The notes under the pieces were generated by a model. It saw only the letters and a program-made list of their open reading frames with translations. It had not been told where the DNA came from and ran no database searches. Below are positions 27,016-35,211 of a stretch of DNA of 64,000 nucleotides, piece by piece. The translations under genes and the position numbers were made by a program. Source of the stretch: Alistipes sp. Zagget8 (lineage in GTDB: Bacteria; Bacteroidota; Bacteroidia; Bacteroidales; Rikenellaceae); NCBI GenBank assembly GCA_001941065.1, contig MSHJ01000005.1, forward strand, positions 1 to 64,000. Reading direction: 5' to 3'. Each line of letters starts with the position of its first letter. The first letter of the stretch is position 1.

Positions 27016-28245
27016 TTATTCGAACTCGGCCTTCAGGATTTCGACGACCTTCTGCGCCTGCTCCATCTCGAGGTCGGCGCGGGCGGCAACCTCCTCCACG
27101 GACAGCTCCAGCACGCTCTTGGCGGTGTCGCAGCCGGCGGTCTTCAGGGCGTCGATGATCCATCCGTCGATCTCGTCGGCGAACTCCGTCAGCGCCACGT
27201 CTTCCTCCTCGACCTCGCGGTAAACGTCGATGTCGTAACCCGTGAGCATCTTCGACAGGCGGATGTTGAGACCTCCCTTGCCGATGGCCAGCGACACCTG
27301 GTCGGGCTTGAGGTAGACCGCTGCGGTCATCTTCTCCTCGTCGATGGTGATCGACGAAACCTTGGCGGGGTTGAGCGAACGCTGGATCATCAGCGACGGG
27401 TTGGCCGTGTAGTTCACCACGTCGATGTTCTCGTTGCGCAGCTCCTTGACAATCGAGTAGATACGCGAACCCTTCATGCCGACGCAGGCGCCCACCGGGT
27501 CGATACGCTCGTCGTAGGACTCCACGGCGACCTTGGCGCGTTCGCCCGGGATGCGGACGATCTTCTTGATGGTGATCAGTCCGTCGAAAATCTCGGGAAC
27601 CTCCTGCTCGAACAGCCGCTCGAGGAACTGGTTGGCCGTGCGCGACAGGATGATGCGCGGCTGGTTGTTGTTCATCTCCACCGACTTGACAATCGCCTTG
27701 ATGGTGTCGCCCTTGCGGTAGAAATCGTTGGGAATCTGCTCGGCTTTCGGGAGAATCAGCTCGTTCTCCTCGTCGTCGAGAATCAGCACCTCCTTTTTCC
27801 AAACCTGGTAAACCTCGCCCGTGACGATGTCGCCGACCTTCTCCGAATATTTCTCGTAGAGGCTGGCTTTCTCCAGGTCGAGGATGCGCGACGCGAGGTT
27901 CTGGCGCAGCGACAGCACCGCCCGGCGTCCGAACGACTGCAGTTTAATCTCATCGGCATAGTCGTCGCCGATTTCGTAGGTCGGGTCGATGGCCTTCACC
28001 TCCGACACGGCTATCTGCGTGTTGGGGTCCTCGACGGCGCCGTCCTCGACGACCGTGCGGTTGCGCCAGATTTCGAGGTCGCCCTTCTCGGGGTTGATGA
28101 TGACATCGAAATTCTCGTCCGTTTCATACTGCTTCTGCAACGCATGGCGGAAGACGTCCTCCAATACGCCGATCATCGTCGATTTGTCGATGTTCTTCAG
28201 CTCTTTGAACTCGGCAAAGTTGCTGATGAGATTGAGATTGTCCAT
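27016..28245 (-). CDS. nusA: Transcription termination/antitermination factor NusA
   Basis: RNA-polymerase-binding factor of 409 residues: N-terminal domain (about 1-130), S1 domain (about 135-200, including [15 protein letters not shown]), KH1 ([29 protein letters not shown] near 240) and KH2 ([21 protein letters not shown] near 325). It lacks the C-terminal acidic repeats of the longer E. coli protein, as is usual outside the gammaproteobacteria. It lies 30 bp after rimP and 32 bp before infB in the conserved operon. Confidence 0.98.
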   Translation of the reverse strand: MDNLNLISNFAEFKELKNIDKSTMIGVLEDVFRHALQKQYETDENFDVIINPEKGDLEIWRNRTVVEDGAVEDPNTQIAVSEVKAIDPTYEIGDDYADEIKLQSFGRRAVLSLRQNLASRILDLEKASLYEKYSEKVGDIVTGEVYQVWKKEVLILDDEENELILPKAEQIPNDFYRKGDTIKAIVKSVEMNNNQPRIILSRTANQFLERLFEQEVPEIFDGLITIKKIVRIPGERAKVAVESYDERIDPVGACVGMKGSRIYSIVKELRNENIDVVNYTANPSLMIQRSLNPAKVSSITIDEEKMTAAVYLKPDQVSLAIGKGGLNIRLSKMLTGYDIDVYREVEEEDVALTEFADEIDGWIIDALKTAGCDTAKSVLELSVEEVAARADLEMEQAQKVVEILKAEFE

Positions 28246-28275
28246 TGTGTCGTTATCTTGTTTTTTAGTTTTGTC

Positions 28276-28743
28276 CTATTTGAAATCCAGCCACTCTTTC
28301 GTCGACTTGATCTCGGCGAAAGGGTAGGGGCGGGTGACTGTCACCAGCTGCTTCTTCTTTTTGCCCTCGACGGACTGTTTCTCCTCGTAGGAGAGGGTGA
28401 TGTCGTTTTCCGACACCTCGTCCAGCTTGGCCAGTATTTTGACGCCGCTCGTGAGCAGCACCTCCACCGAACGGCCGACGAGCTTGCGGTACTGGCGCAG
28501 GGTGCGGAGCTCCGAGCCGATGCCGGCCGACATCACCGTCAGCGAAAAATCCTCCTCCTCGCGGTCGAGCTCCGCCTCCACGGCGCGGCTCAGCTCCGCG
28601 CAGGCGTCGATGCCCACCGACGTGTCGCTGTCGATCGTCAGTTCGATTTCGTTGCCCGGCGTCGAGGTGCACTCCACCACGAACAGGTCCGTGCCTTCCA
28701 GCTTTCGGGTGACGGCTTCAACTATCTTTTTGGTATCTATCAT
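28276..28743 (-). CDS. rimP: Ribosome maturation factor RimP
   Basis: 155-residue protein needed for 30S subunit maturation. The ATG at 28743 gives MIDTKKIVEAVTRKLEGTDLFVVE and fits the family length; the longer frame would run upstream through the promoter region. The conserved N-terminal domain ends with MSAGIGSELRTLRQYRKLVGR, a variant of the family's SPG..RPL..F.R motif, and the C-terminal SH3-like domain follows. First gene of the rimP-nusA-infB operon, behind a good promoter. Confidence 0.95.
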   Translation of the reverse strand: MIDTKKIVEAVTRKLEGTDLFVVECTSTPGNEIELTIDSDTSVGIDACAELSRAVEAELDREEEDFSLTVMSAGIGSELRTLRQYRKLVGRSVEVLLTSGVKILAKLDEVSENDITLSYEEKQSVEGKKKKQLVTVTRPYPFAEIKSTKEWLDFK

Positions 28744-28811
28744 AGTCAGGTAATAGGTATAAAATAAGGGGACTCCCGTCCCCTTACCTCCTCCACGTTG
28801 TCTTTCGACAC

Positions 28812-28842
28812 GCAAATATAGTGATAATTTTCGATATACCAA
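28812..28842 (-). promoter_or_regulatory. Promoter of the rimP-nusA-infB operon
   Basis: Minus-strand TATATTTGC (28820-28812) is the -7 element, and TTG at 28842-28840 is 19 bases upstream, the expected -33 position for the Bacteroidetes primary sigma factor. Transcription would start about 60 bp before rimP. Confidence 0.7.
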
Positions 28843-28858
28843 TATTTATATGCAAAAT

Positions 28859-29656
28859 TTACTCCTCTTTGCACTTGTTGGATTCGTAGGGTTTGATAAT
28901 CCCGCGCTTCGATTCGCGGATGAAAGCGATCAGGTAATCGCGCTCGGGACTTTGCGGAACCTGCCGCTCGACCTCGTCGCAGCCGTTCAGGTAGTTCAGG
29001 CCGCTCTGGAACAGGATGCGGCAGGCGTCGTGAATCTCGGCGATGCGCTCGGGCGCGAAGCCGCGGCGCGAAAGCCCGATTTTGTTGATTCCCGCGAAAC
29101 GCAGCGTGTCGTTGCGCACGATGACGTAGGGCGGAAGGTCCTGACCCAGCAGCGCCCCGCCCTGAACCATCGCATGGGCTCCGATGTGCGTCCACTGGTG
29201 TACGGCGGCATGGCCTCCGATAACCACCCAGTCGCCGACGTGAACCTCGCCCGCGAGCGATACGCGGTTGGCGATCACGCAGTTGCTGCCGATGACGCAG
29301 TCGTGGCCCACATGGACGTAGGCCATCAGCAGGTTGTTCGAGCCGATGCGGGTGGTGCCGGTCGAGGCCGTTCCGCGGCTGACGGTCACGTATTCGCGGA
29401 TATCGTTGTCGTCGCCGATCTCGCAGGTGGTGGTCTCACCGGCGAATTTCAGGTCCTGCGGCAGGCACGAGACCGACGCGGCGGTATGGATGCGGCAGCG
29501 GTTGCCGATGCGGGCGCCGTCGTGGATGACGGCCCCCGGGCCGATCCAGCAGTCGTCGCCGATTACCACGTCGCCGGCGATATAGGCGAAGGGCTCTACC
29601 GTGGCATTCGCCCCGATTTTCGCATCGGGGTGGATGTAGGCAAGGTTGCTTATCAT
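28859..29656 (-). CDS. lpxA: Acyl-ACP--UDP-N-acetylglucosamine O-acyltransferase LpxA
   Basis: First acyl transfer of lipid A synthesis in the cytoplasm. The 265-residue chain is a left-handed beta-helix built from hexapeptide repeats (IGANAT, IGDDCW, IGNRCR, IGSNCV and so on), with the catalytic histidine in the VHVGHDCVIGSN region, and an alpha-helical C-terminal domain. It begins 3 bp after the stop codon of the lpxC/fabZ gene and is clearly co-transcribed. Standard length for the family. Confidence 0.97.
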   Translation of the reverse strand: MISNLAYIHPDAKIGANATVEPFAYIAGDVVIGDDCWIGPGAVIHDGARIGNRCRIHTAASVSCLPQDLKFAGETTTCEIGDDNDIREYVTVSRGTASTGTTRIGSNNLLMAYVHVGHDCVIGSNCVIANRVSLAGEVHVGDWVVIGGHAAVHQWTHIGAHAMVQGGALLGQDLPPYVIVRNDTLRFAGINKIGLSRRGFAPERIAEIHDACRILFQSGLNYLNGCDEVERQVPQSPERDYLIAFIRESKRGIIKPYESNKCKEE

Positions 29657-29659
29657 GTC

Positions 29660-31051
29660 TTACTTTTTGTTTTTGACTACCTGGGCCATCATCACGGCTT
29701 CGCAGGCGAGCGTCTCGCCGACGAACGCCTTGCCCTCGACCACGGCGACGCCGCGGCGGATGGGTTCCAGCAGGTGGATTTCGAACTGCAGCGTGTCGCC
29801 CGGCACGACCTTGCGCTTGAATTTCACGCCGTCGATCTTCATGAAATACGTCGAGTAGTTCTCGGGGTCCTCCACGCCGCCCAGCACCAGGATGCCGCTG
29901 CACTGCGCCATCGCCTCGACGATCAGCACGCCCGGCATCACCGGCTCCTCGGGGAAATGGCCCACGAAGAAGGGTTCGTTCATCGTCACGTTCTTGATGC
30001 CCGCCACGTCGGTCGCGTCGCGGTGGAAGATGCGGTCGACCAGCAGGAACGGCGGACGGTGGGGCAGCATCTTGCGGATGTCGTTGATGTCGTACAGCGC
30101 CGGTTTGCGGCAGTCGTAGGTGTAGCGGGGTTTCTCGCCGGCCTTGCGGATGGCGTGTTTGAGCTGCTTCATGAACTCCGTGTTGGCGAAATGCCCCGGG
30201 CGGGTGGCCCAGACGCGGCCTTTGATACGCACGCCCAGCAGGGCGAAATCGCCCAGCAGGTCCAGCAGTTTGTGACGCGCCAGCTCGTTGTTGCAGCGCA
30301 GTTCGAGGTTGTTGAGATAACCCGCCTTGATTTCGATGTCGGGTTTGTTGAAGATTTTCTTCAGGTGTTCCAGCTGTTCATCGGGAACGGGGTTTTCGAC
30401 CACCACGATGGCGTTGTCAAGGTCGCCGCCCTTGATAAGGTTCATCTTCATCAGCGGCTCCAGTTCGTGCAGGAAGACGAACGTGCGGCAGGGTGCGATC
30501 TTATCCGTGAAATTGTCGCCGGGGTTAAACGTGGCGTATTGGTTGCCGATGACCTTCGAGTTGTAGTCCACGTGCACCGAGACCGAGAATTCGTCGTCGG
30601 GGTAGAGGATGATCGCCACGCCCTTCTCGGGAATCGTGTAGACCATCTTTTCGGTCACATGGTAGAACGTGCGCTCGGCGTCCTGGTCCACCAGTCCCGT
30701 TTCGGCCACGGCCCGGGCATAGGCGCAGGCCGATCCGTCCATGATGGGGGTTTCGGCGGCGTCGATGTCGATCACGGCGTTGTCCACGCCCAGCGTCCAG
30801 AGCGCCGACATGATGTGTTCGATGGTCGAGACGCGGTGTCCGCCGGCTTCGATGGTCGTGCCGCGCGAGGTATCCACGACATGGTCGCACAAGGCGGGGA
30901 TCAGGGGCTGTCCTTCGATATCGGTGCGGCGGAATACGATGCCGGTGCCGGCTTCGGCGGGATTGACGGTCATGGTTACTTTCACGCCCGAATGAAGGCC
31001 CTTGCCCGAGAACGAGATCGGAGCCTTCAGCGTTTGTTGTTTGGTAGACAT
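29660..31051 (-). CDS. lpxC: Bifunctional UDP-3-O-acyl-GlcNAc deacetylase / 3-hydroxyacyl-ACP dehydratase
   Basis: 463-residue fusion of LpxC and FabZ. The ATG at 31051 gives MSTKQQTLKAPISFSGKGLHSG, the normal LpxC start. Residues 1 to about 305 are LpxC with the zinc motif STIEHIMSAL and the RTFVFLHELE region and later HKLLDLLGD; residues about 315-463 are FabZ with LPHRPPFLLVDRI, NEPFFVGHFPEEPVMPGVLIVEAMAQ. The fusion is characteristic of Bacteroidetes. It joins lipid A commitment to hydroxyacyl-ACP metabolism and is followed directly by lpxA. Confidence 0.97.
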   Translation of the reverse strand: MSTKQQTLKAPISFSGKGLHSGVKVTMTVNPAEAGTGIVFRRTDIEGQPLIPALCDHVVDTSRGTTIEAGGHRVSTIEHIMSALWTLGVDNAVIDIDAAETPIMDGSACAYARAVAETGLVDQDAERTFYHVTEKMVYTIPEKGVAIILYPDDEFSVSVHVDYNSKVIGNQYATFNPGDNFTDKIAPCRTFVFLHELEPLMKMNLIKGGDLDNAIVVVENPVPDEQLEHLKKIFNKPDIEIKAGYLNNLELRCNNELARHKLLDLLGDFALLGVRIKGRVWATRPGHFANTEFMKQLKHAIRKAGEKPRYTYDCRKPALYDINDIRKMLPHRPPFLLVDRIFHRDATDVAGIKNVTMNEPFFVGHFPEEPVMPGVLIVEAMAQCSGILVLGGVEDPENYSTYFMKIDGVKFKRKVVPGDTLQFEIHLLEPIRRGVAVVEGKAFVGETLACEAVMMAQVVKNKK

Positions 31052-31076
31052 AAGCGGAGTTTCTTGTATATTTCGC

Positions 31077-31109
31077 GCAAAGATAATACAAGTCGAGCGC
31101 AATACCAAA
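31077..31109 (-). promoter_or_regulatory. Promoter of the lpxC/fabZ-lpxA operon
   Basis: Minus-strand TATCTTTGC (31085-31077) as -7 element with TTTG (31109-31106) 20 bases upstream as -33. It starts transcription shortly before the ATG at 31051. Confidence 0.7.
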
Positions 31110-31175
31110 TTTATTCGGGATTGCCGAGGTGCAGTTTATTTTCTAAAAAGATATTAAAATTTCGGTAAAAAGCCC

Positions 31176-31184
31176 TATTTTTGC
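31176..31184 (+). promoter_or_regulatory. -7 promoter element of the TonB-like gene
   Basis: TATTTTTGC matches TAnnTTTG and ends 21 bases before the ATG at 31206. The -33 element is unclear. Confidence 0.55.
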
Positions 31185-31205
31185 TCAAAATTCCGAACGA
31201 CAGCA

Positions 31206-32009
31206 ATGACCGAGAATCCGCGCGACAGCAAACCCCAGGCCCCCCGCCGGCCCCGAATCCGACTCCCTTTCGACAACCGCAGGGAGGATGCCGGAACGTG
31301 GGCTTACGACCATCGTATCGGGTTGTGCGTCACGCTGATAGCCTATCTGGTGCTGATGATTGTCTTCGTGTCGTCGAAGATTGTCGTCGGGGCCCGCTCC
31401 CACCAGCAGGGGATGTACATCGACCTGCAGTCGCTGGCCGAACTGGAGCAGGAGAAGGCGCGGCTCGAGCGCGAGGTGCGCGAGCGTCAGGCGCAGGAGG
31501 AGATCGACTGGCGGAGCATCCGCAACCAGGCGTCGAACGAGAATGCCCTCAACGAAAAACTCCGCGACGACCGCGGGACCAACGCCGCGGAGCTGAACAA
31601 GGCGGCTGCCGAGGCCGAGGCGCGGATGCAGGCCAACCGCGAGGCTTACGAGCAGGGGCTGGCCGAGGAACGTGCGATCCGCGAACGCCGCGGTAAGGAG
31701 GACGGTTCGGAGCATCAGGACCGCAAGGTCAAGGGGCGGGTGACGGTGTCGTTTTCGTTGACGAATCCGGTGCGCACGTCGCGCTGGCTGGAGGTTCCGG
31801 CCTATCAGTGCGAAGGCGGCGGCGATGTGGTGGTTTCGGTCACGGTGGACCGGGCAGGGAAGGTCGTCGGGGCGCGTGTCACCGAGGGCGGTGACGAGTG
31901 TATGCGCGAATCGGCCCTGCGGGCGGCCCGCAGTTCGCTGTTCAACATCGACCAGGCGGCTCCCGCCAAGCAGACCGGCACAATCACCTACATCTTCATC
32001 CCCCAATAA
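31206..32009 (+). CDS. TonB-like energy transducer protein
   Basis: 267 residues. A basic, proline-rich N-terminus is followed by one membrane helix (about 39-60, IGLCVTLIAYLVLMIVFV), a long charged coiled-coil (about 75-180) in place of the usual Pro-rich TonB spacer, and a C-terminal domain (about 190-267) with GGDVVVSVTVDRAGKVVGARV and ALRAARSSLFN as in TonB C-terminal domains. The ending GTITYIFIPQ also fits the family. It could couple the proton motive force to outer-membrane transport, but no ExbB/ExbD genes are beside it, so another role is possible. Confidence 0.8.
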   Translation: MTENPRDSKPQAPRRPRIRLPFDNRREDAGTWAYDHRIGLCVTLIAYLVLMIVFVSSKIVVGARSHQQGMYIDLQSLAELEQEKARLEREVRERQAQEEIDWRSIRNQASNENALNEKLRDDRGTNAAELNKAAAEAEARMQANREAYEQGLAEERAIRERRGKEDGSEHQDRKVKGRVTVSFSLTNPVRTSRWLEVPAYQCEGGGDVVVSVTVDRAGKVVGARVTEGGDECMRESALRAARSSLFNIDQAAPAKQTGTITYIFIPQ

Positions 32010-32020
32010 CCCCTCGCCCG

Positions 32021-32285
32021 CCCGCTTAAGAAGCGGGTTTTAGGGGGCGACGGTTACTTCAGAACGCTCTCCATCCGGTTCTGCGCCTTCGCTGTCATTG
32101 CGAGGCATTGCCCGCCTAAGAGGCGGGTTTTAGGGGCGACGGTTACTTCGGGACGCTCTCCATCCGGTTCTGCGCCTTTCCCGTCATTGCGAGGCATTGC
32201 AGATGCCGTGGCAATCTGACTGGACGTCGTGGCCTTACAACGTAACCCTCGGATTCCCACGCTCACGTTCGTTCGCTCGGAATGA
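32021..32285. repeat. Composite REP-like repeat (two 90-bp units plus tail)
   Basis: CCCGCTTAAGAAGCGGG (32021) and CCCGCCTAAGAGGCGGG (32111) are palindromes exactly 90 bp apart, each followed by TTTTAGGGG, GCGACGGTTACTTC, a CGCTCTCCATCCGGTTCTGC stretch and TCATTGCGAGGCATTGC. The second unit ends in GATGCCGTGGCAATCTGA, which pairs back onto the ATTGCGAGGCAT segment. A further palindrome-like stretch, with CCACGCTCACGTTC and GCTCGGAATGA, runs to about 32285. The gap 32010-32377 contains only this repeat and no gene. The same composite follows the antiporter gene. Confidence 0.85.
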
Positions 32286-32377
32286 CCTGCTGCCGCCCCT
32301 GAACCCCGGCTTCTGTCCGGTTTTGCCTTTTTTATCAACAATTTCGGCCCGGGTGCGGATTTCTCCGGGAAAAAATG

Positions 32378-32386
32378 TAACTTTGC
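32378..32386 (+). promoter_or_regulatory. -7 promoter element of the small exported protein gene
   Basis: TAACTTTGC matches the TAnnTTTG consensus 24 bases before the ATG at 32411. Confidence 0.6.
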
Positions 32387-32410
32387 ATCTGACCGGATTC
32401 TATTCGTCGT

Positions 32411-32797
32411 ATGCGTAAACTGCTCATCATATTGCTGGCTTTGGCAGGCAGCCTGCTCTTTTCGGAGGGCCGGAGCACCGCACATGCCGCACAGACGGTT
32501 CGCACGGCGGTTTTATCGGTCGGCAACGCGCCCGCCGACCAGTGGCAGTGCGAGCGCATCTGCAATTCGGACCTGAACCAACCCCGTGTTCTCCGGGAGG
32601 CGGAAGCCTCCCCGGCCGCACCCATGTTCCAGCGCGGCGGCCTGCAAGGGGCCGCGCGTGCTGCATTGCGTTGCGTCGCGTCGTGCGGCGGCACGGGAGT
32701 TGCCAAACTTATTTCGACGTACAAATCCAATGATCTTTCCGTCGGCCCGCATGCCGTGGACTACTATGTCTACCGGCTGCGCCGGCTCATTATTTAG
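32411..32797 (+). CDS. Small exported protein of unknown function
   Basis: 128 residues with a clear signal peptide (MRKLLIILLALAGSLLFSEG, cleavage possible near STAHAAQ). The mature part has four cysteines in two pairs (CERIC and CVASC), which could form disulfides in the periplasm, and a basic C-terminus. I recognise no family. A good -7 box in front supports expression. The repeat element immediately upstream raises some doubt, but the signal peptide and promoter make a real gene likely. Confidence 0.6.
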   Translation: MRKLLIILLALAGSLLFSEGRSTAHAAQTVRTAVLSVGNAPADQWQCERICNSDLNQPRVLREAEASPAAPMFQRGGLQGAARAALRCVASCGGTGVAKLISTYKSNDLSVGPHAVDYYVYRLRRLII

Positions 32798-32880
32798 CGT
32801 TTTTGTGTTTCCCGAACGGTTTCCCCCGCTGGGACGCTGTTTCTCTGACTGAAATACAAACGTTTGATAATGAAATCGAT

Positions 32881-33405
32881 ATGGATAAGATTAAAATTTG
32901 CGAGGCGATGTACGCCTTGCCCGGGGAGGTCGTGGTTCGTCGCCGCAAATCCCTTTTGGTTCCCGCCGTGCTGTTCGCAGCCGGCGTGGCGATGCTGGTT
33001 CTGAATTATATGTACGGCACGGGGCTGTCGAACAACATGCGCTCGGCGCTGGTGTTCCTCGGCGGGTCGCTGGCGCTGGCGGGGATGATACTCCTTGCGG
33101 CTCGGTTTTTCAGCGCCGAAGGGGCGCCTTATTACCGTTCGGGACGCAGTTACCTGCGTTACGAAGAGCTTTATTTCGAGCGCAAACTGGCTTCCGAGGT
33201 CCGGGAGTGCATTGCGCAGGGCGACGCGGGGCGGCTTTTCGTACTGCCCCATGCGCAGGTGCCCGCGGTCTCCGTGGCCGTCTACCGGACGCCCGACAAC
33301 CGTTTTGCGGCCATGCAGGCGTTCGAGTACACCGACCTGGAGTACCGGCCGCTGACCGAGCTGCGCATCATGGACCGGCAGGAGCTGCAAACAGCTAAAA
33401 ACTAA
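32881..33405 (+). CDS. Two-helix membrane protein of unknown function
   Basis: 174 residues from the ATG at 32881 (a longer frame starts at 32803 but lacks sensible sequence). Two adjacent membrane helices (about 24-43 and 53-74) divide a short N-terminus from a soluble C-terminal domain of about 95 residues rich in Tyr and Arg. No motif is recognised. It lies 9 bp before the antiporter gene on the same strand, so the two are probably co-transcribed and might work together. Confidence 0.75.
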   Translation: MDKIKICEAMYALPGEVVVRRRKSLLVPAVLFAAGVAMLVLNYMYGTGLSNNMRSALVFLGGSLALAGMILLAARFFSAEGAPYYRSGRSYLRYEELYFERKLASEVRECIAQGDAGRLFVLPHAQVPAVSVAVYRTPDNRFAAMQAFEYTDLEYRPLTELRIMDRQELQTAKN

Positions 33406-33414
33406 AGATATAGA

Positions 33415-34911
33415 ATGATAGACATCAGTGGTGAAAATGTAGTGTTGGTCGGTGCTTTGCTGCTCTTCGTGGCGGTGATGGCCGGTAAGGTCGCCTATCG
33501 TTTCGGCGCCCCGGCGTTGCTGCTCTTCCTGGGAGTGGGTATGTTGTTCGGATTGAATTTCATATCGTTCCGCTCGGTCGAGATGACGCAGTTCGTGGGG
33601 ATGATAGCCCTCTGTATCATCCTTTTCACGGGAGGTATGGACACCTCGTTCCAGGAGATAAAACCCATCATCGGACCCGGCGTCGTGCTGGCCACGGTGG
33701 GGGTGGTGATGACGGCCGCGGTGCTGGCGGGATTCGTCTGGCTCATCGCGCCGTGGATCGGACTGGAAATATCCTTCCCGCTGGCCCTGCTGCTCGCCTC
33801 CACGATGTCTTCGACCGACTCCGCGTCGGTGTTCTCCATCCTGCGAAGCAAGAAACAGGGACTCAAACAGCACCTGCGTCCGCTGCTGGAGCTGGAGAGC
33901 GGCTCGAACGACCCGATGGCCTACATGCTCACGATTCTGCTGATCGGCGTGGTGACGAACTCCTCGGGCGATGTCGGCATGGGCATGAGCATCGTCTATT
34001 TCGTGGTCCAGATGGTCGTCGGAGCCCTGTCGGGCTACCTGATCGGCCGGCTGGCGGTGTGGACCATCAACAAGATCAACCTCGCCAACCATTCGCTCTA
34101 TTCGGTGCTGCTGCTGGCTTTCATCTTCTTCGCCTTTGCCTTCACCGACCTGATCAAGGGCAACGGCTATCTGGCCGTCTACCTGGCGGGTCTGGTCGTG
34201 GGCAACTACAAACTGACGCAGAAACGGTCGCTGACGGTCTTTTTCGACGGTTTCACGTGGCTGATGCAGATCGTGATGTTCCTCACGCTGGGACTGTTCG
34301 TCAACAGCGACGAGTTGTTCCGTCCCGAAGTGCTGATTCTGGGAGGTGCCGTCGGTGCGTTCATGATCTTAGTGGCGCGTCCCGTCACGGTCTTCGCGTG
34401 CCTGCTGCCTTTCCGGCGCTTCACCACCAAGGCGCGGCTCTATATCTCGTGGGTGGGCCTGCGCGGGGCCGTGCCGATTCTCTTCGCCATCTACCCGATG
34501 ATGGCGAACGTCGAGCAGGCCGAACTGTTGTTCAACGTGGTCTTTCTGTCGACGATCATCTCGCTCCTGGTGCAGGGCACTACGGTGAGCGGCATGGCCA
34601 ATATGCTGGGACTGGCCTACGAGGAGCGGGAGTCGGCCTTCAGCGTCGACATTCACGAGGATATGAAATCGGTGCTCACGGAGGTCGAGGTCAACGAGTC
34701 GATGCTCGACACCGGGCACACGCTCAAGGACATCACCCTGCCCGAGAATACGCTGGTGATGATGGTCTGCCGCGAGGGGGAGTATTTCGTGCCGCAGGGC
34801 AAGACGGAATTGAAGCTGGGCGACAAACTGCTGGTCATTTCGGACCGCGGCGAGGAGCTCGAATCCACCTACAAGGACATGGGCATCGACGACGTCATGA
34901 AATTAGGTTAA
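33415..34911 (+). CDS. Potassium/proton antiporter (NhaP2/CvrA type)
   Basis: 498-residue CPA1-family cation/proton antiporter. Residues 1 to about 390 form about 12-13 membrane helices, with the TSSTDSASVFSIL and ELESGSNDPMAYML motifs that carry the ion-binding Asp residues. After about 400 residues a cytoplasmic RCK/TrkA-C domain (FVPQGKTELKLGDKLLVISDRG) should sense a nucleotide or ion. This arrangement is that of NhaP2-type K+/H+ antiporters, which control internal potassium and pH. The gene is followed by a REP-like composite repeat. Confidence 0.93.
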   Translation: MIDISGENVVLVGALLLFVAVMAGKVAYRFGAPALLLFLGVGMLFGLNFISFRSVEMTQFVGMIALCIILFTGGMDTSFQEIKPIIGPGVVLATVGVVMTAAVLAGFVWLIAPWIGLEISFPLALLLASTMSSTDSASVFSILRSKKQGLKQHLRPLLELESGSNDPMAYMLTILLIGVVTNSSGDVGMGMSIVYFVVQMVVGALSGYLIGRLAVWTINKINLANHSLYSVLLLAFIFFAFAFTDLIKGNGYLAVYLAGLVVGNYKLTQKRSLTVFFDGFTWLMQIVMFLTLGLFVNSDELFRPEVLILGGAVGAFMILVARPVTVFACLLPFRRFTTKARLYISWVGLRGAVPILFAIYPMMANVEQAELLFNVVFLSTIISLLVQGTTVSGMANMLGLAYEERESAFSVDIHEDMKSVLTEVEVNESMLDTGHTLKDITLPENTLVMMVCREGEYFVPQGKTELKLGDKLLVISDRGEELESTYKDMGIDDVMKLG

Positions 34912-34917
34912 CCCCCG

Positions 34918-35120
34918 GCTTAAGAAGCCCGCTTAAGAAGCGGGTTTTAGGGGGCGGCGGTCTGCCGGAACGCTCTCTACTCGGTTCTGCGCCTTCCCCG
35001 TCATTGCGAGGCCCGCCTAAGAGGCGGGTTTTAGGGGGCGACGGTCTGCCGGAACGCTTTCTATCTGGTTCTACGCCTTCCCTGTCATTGCGAGGCATCG
35101 CAGATGCCGTGGCAATCTGA
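34918..35120. repeat. Composite REP-like repeat, second copy
   Basis: Same composition as the element at 32021: CCCGCTTAAGAAGCGGG at 34928 and CCCGCCTAAGAGGCGGG at 35012 (84 bp apart), each followed by TTTTAGGGGG, a CGGTCTGCCGGAACGCT stretch, TTCTGCGCCTTC-like bases and TCATTGCGAGGC, ending with GATGCCGTGGCAATCTGA at 35120. A partial third palindrome precedes it at 34918. Like the other copy it lies directly after a plus-strand gene. The gap 34912-35211 contains this repeat and the hairpin at 35144, but no gene. Confidence 0.85.
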
Positions 35121-35143
35121 TTGCCCCTCCCGGACTTACATAG

Positions 35144-35202
35144 TTACATAATTACAGCCGTTACATAGGGCACTCACTCTTGTAACGGCTGTAATTGTGT
35201 AA
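35144..35202. terminator. Long perfect hairpin between convergent genes
   Basis: TTACATAATTACAGCCGTTACA-like arm (35144-35165; 22 bases) pairs with 35181-35202 with only one wobble, leaving a 15-base loop. It sits 10 bp after the xylE stop codon and downstream of the antiporter, so it can act as a bidirectional terminator, although no long T run follows on either strand. Confidence 0.6.
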
Positions 35203-35211
35203 TTGTTCTGT

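Noticed and set aside
26984..27802. Extension of the infB frame to 27802
   Set aside because: It lies out of frame within nusA; the ATG at 26983 gives the conserved IF-2 N-terminus.
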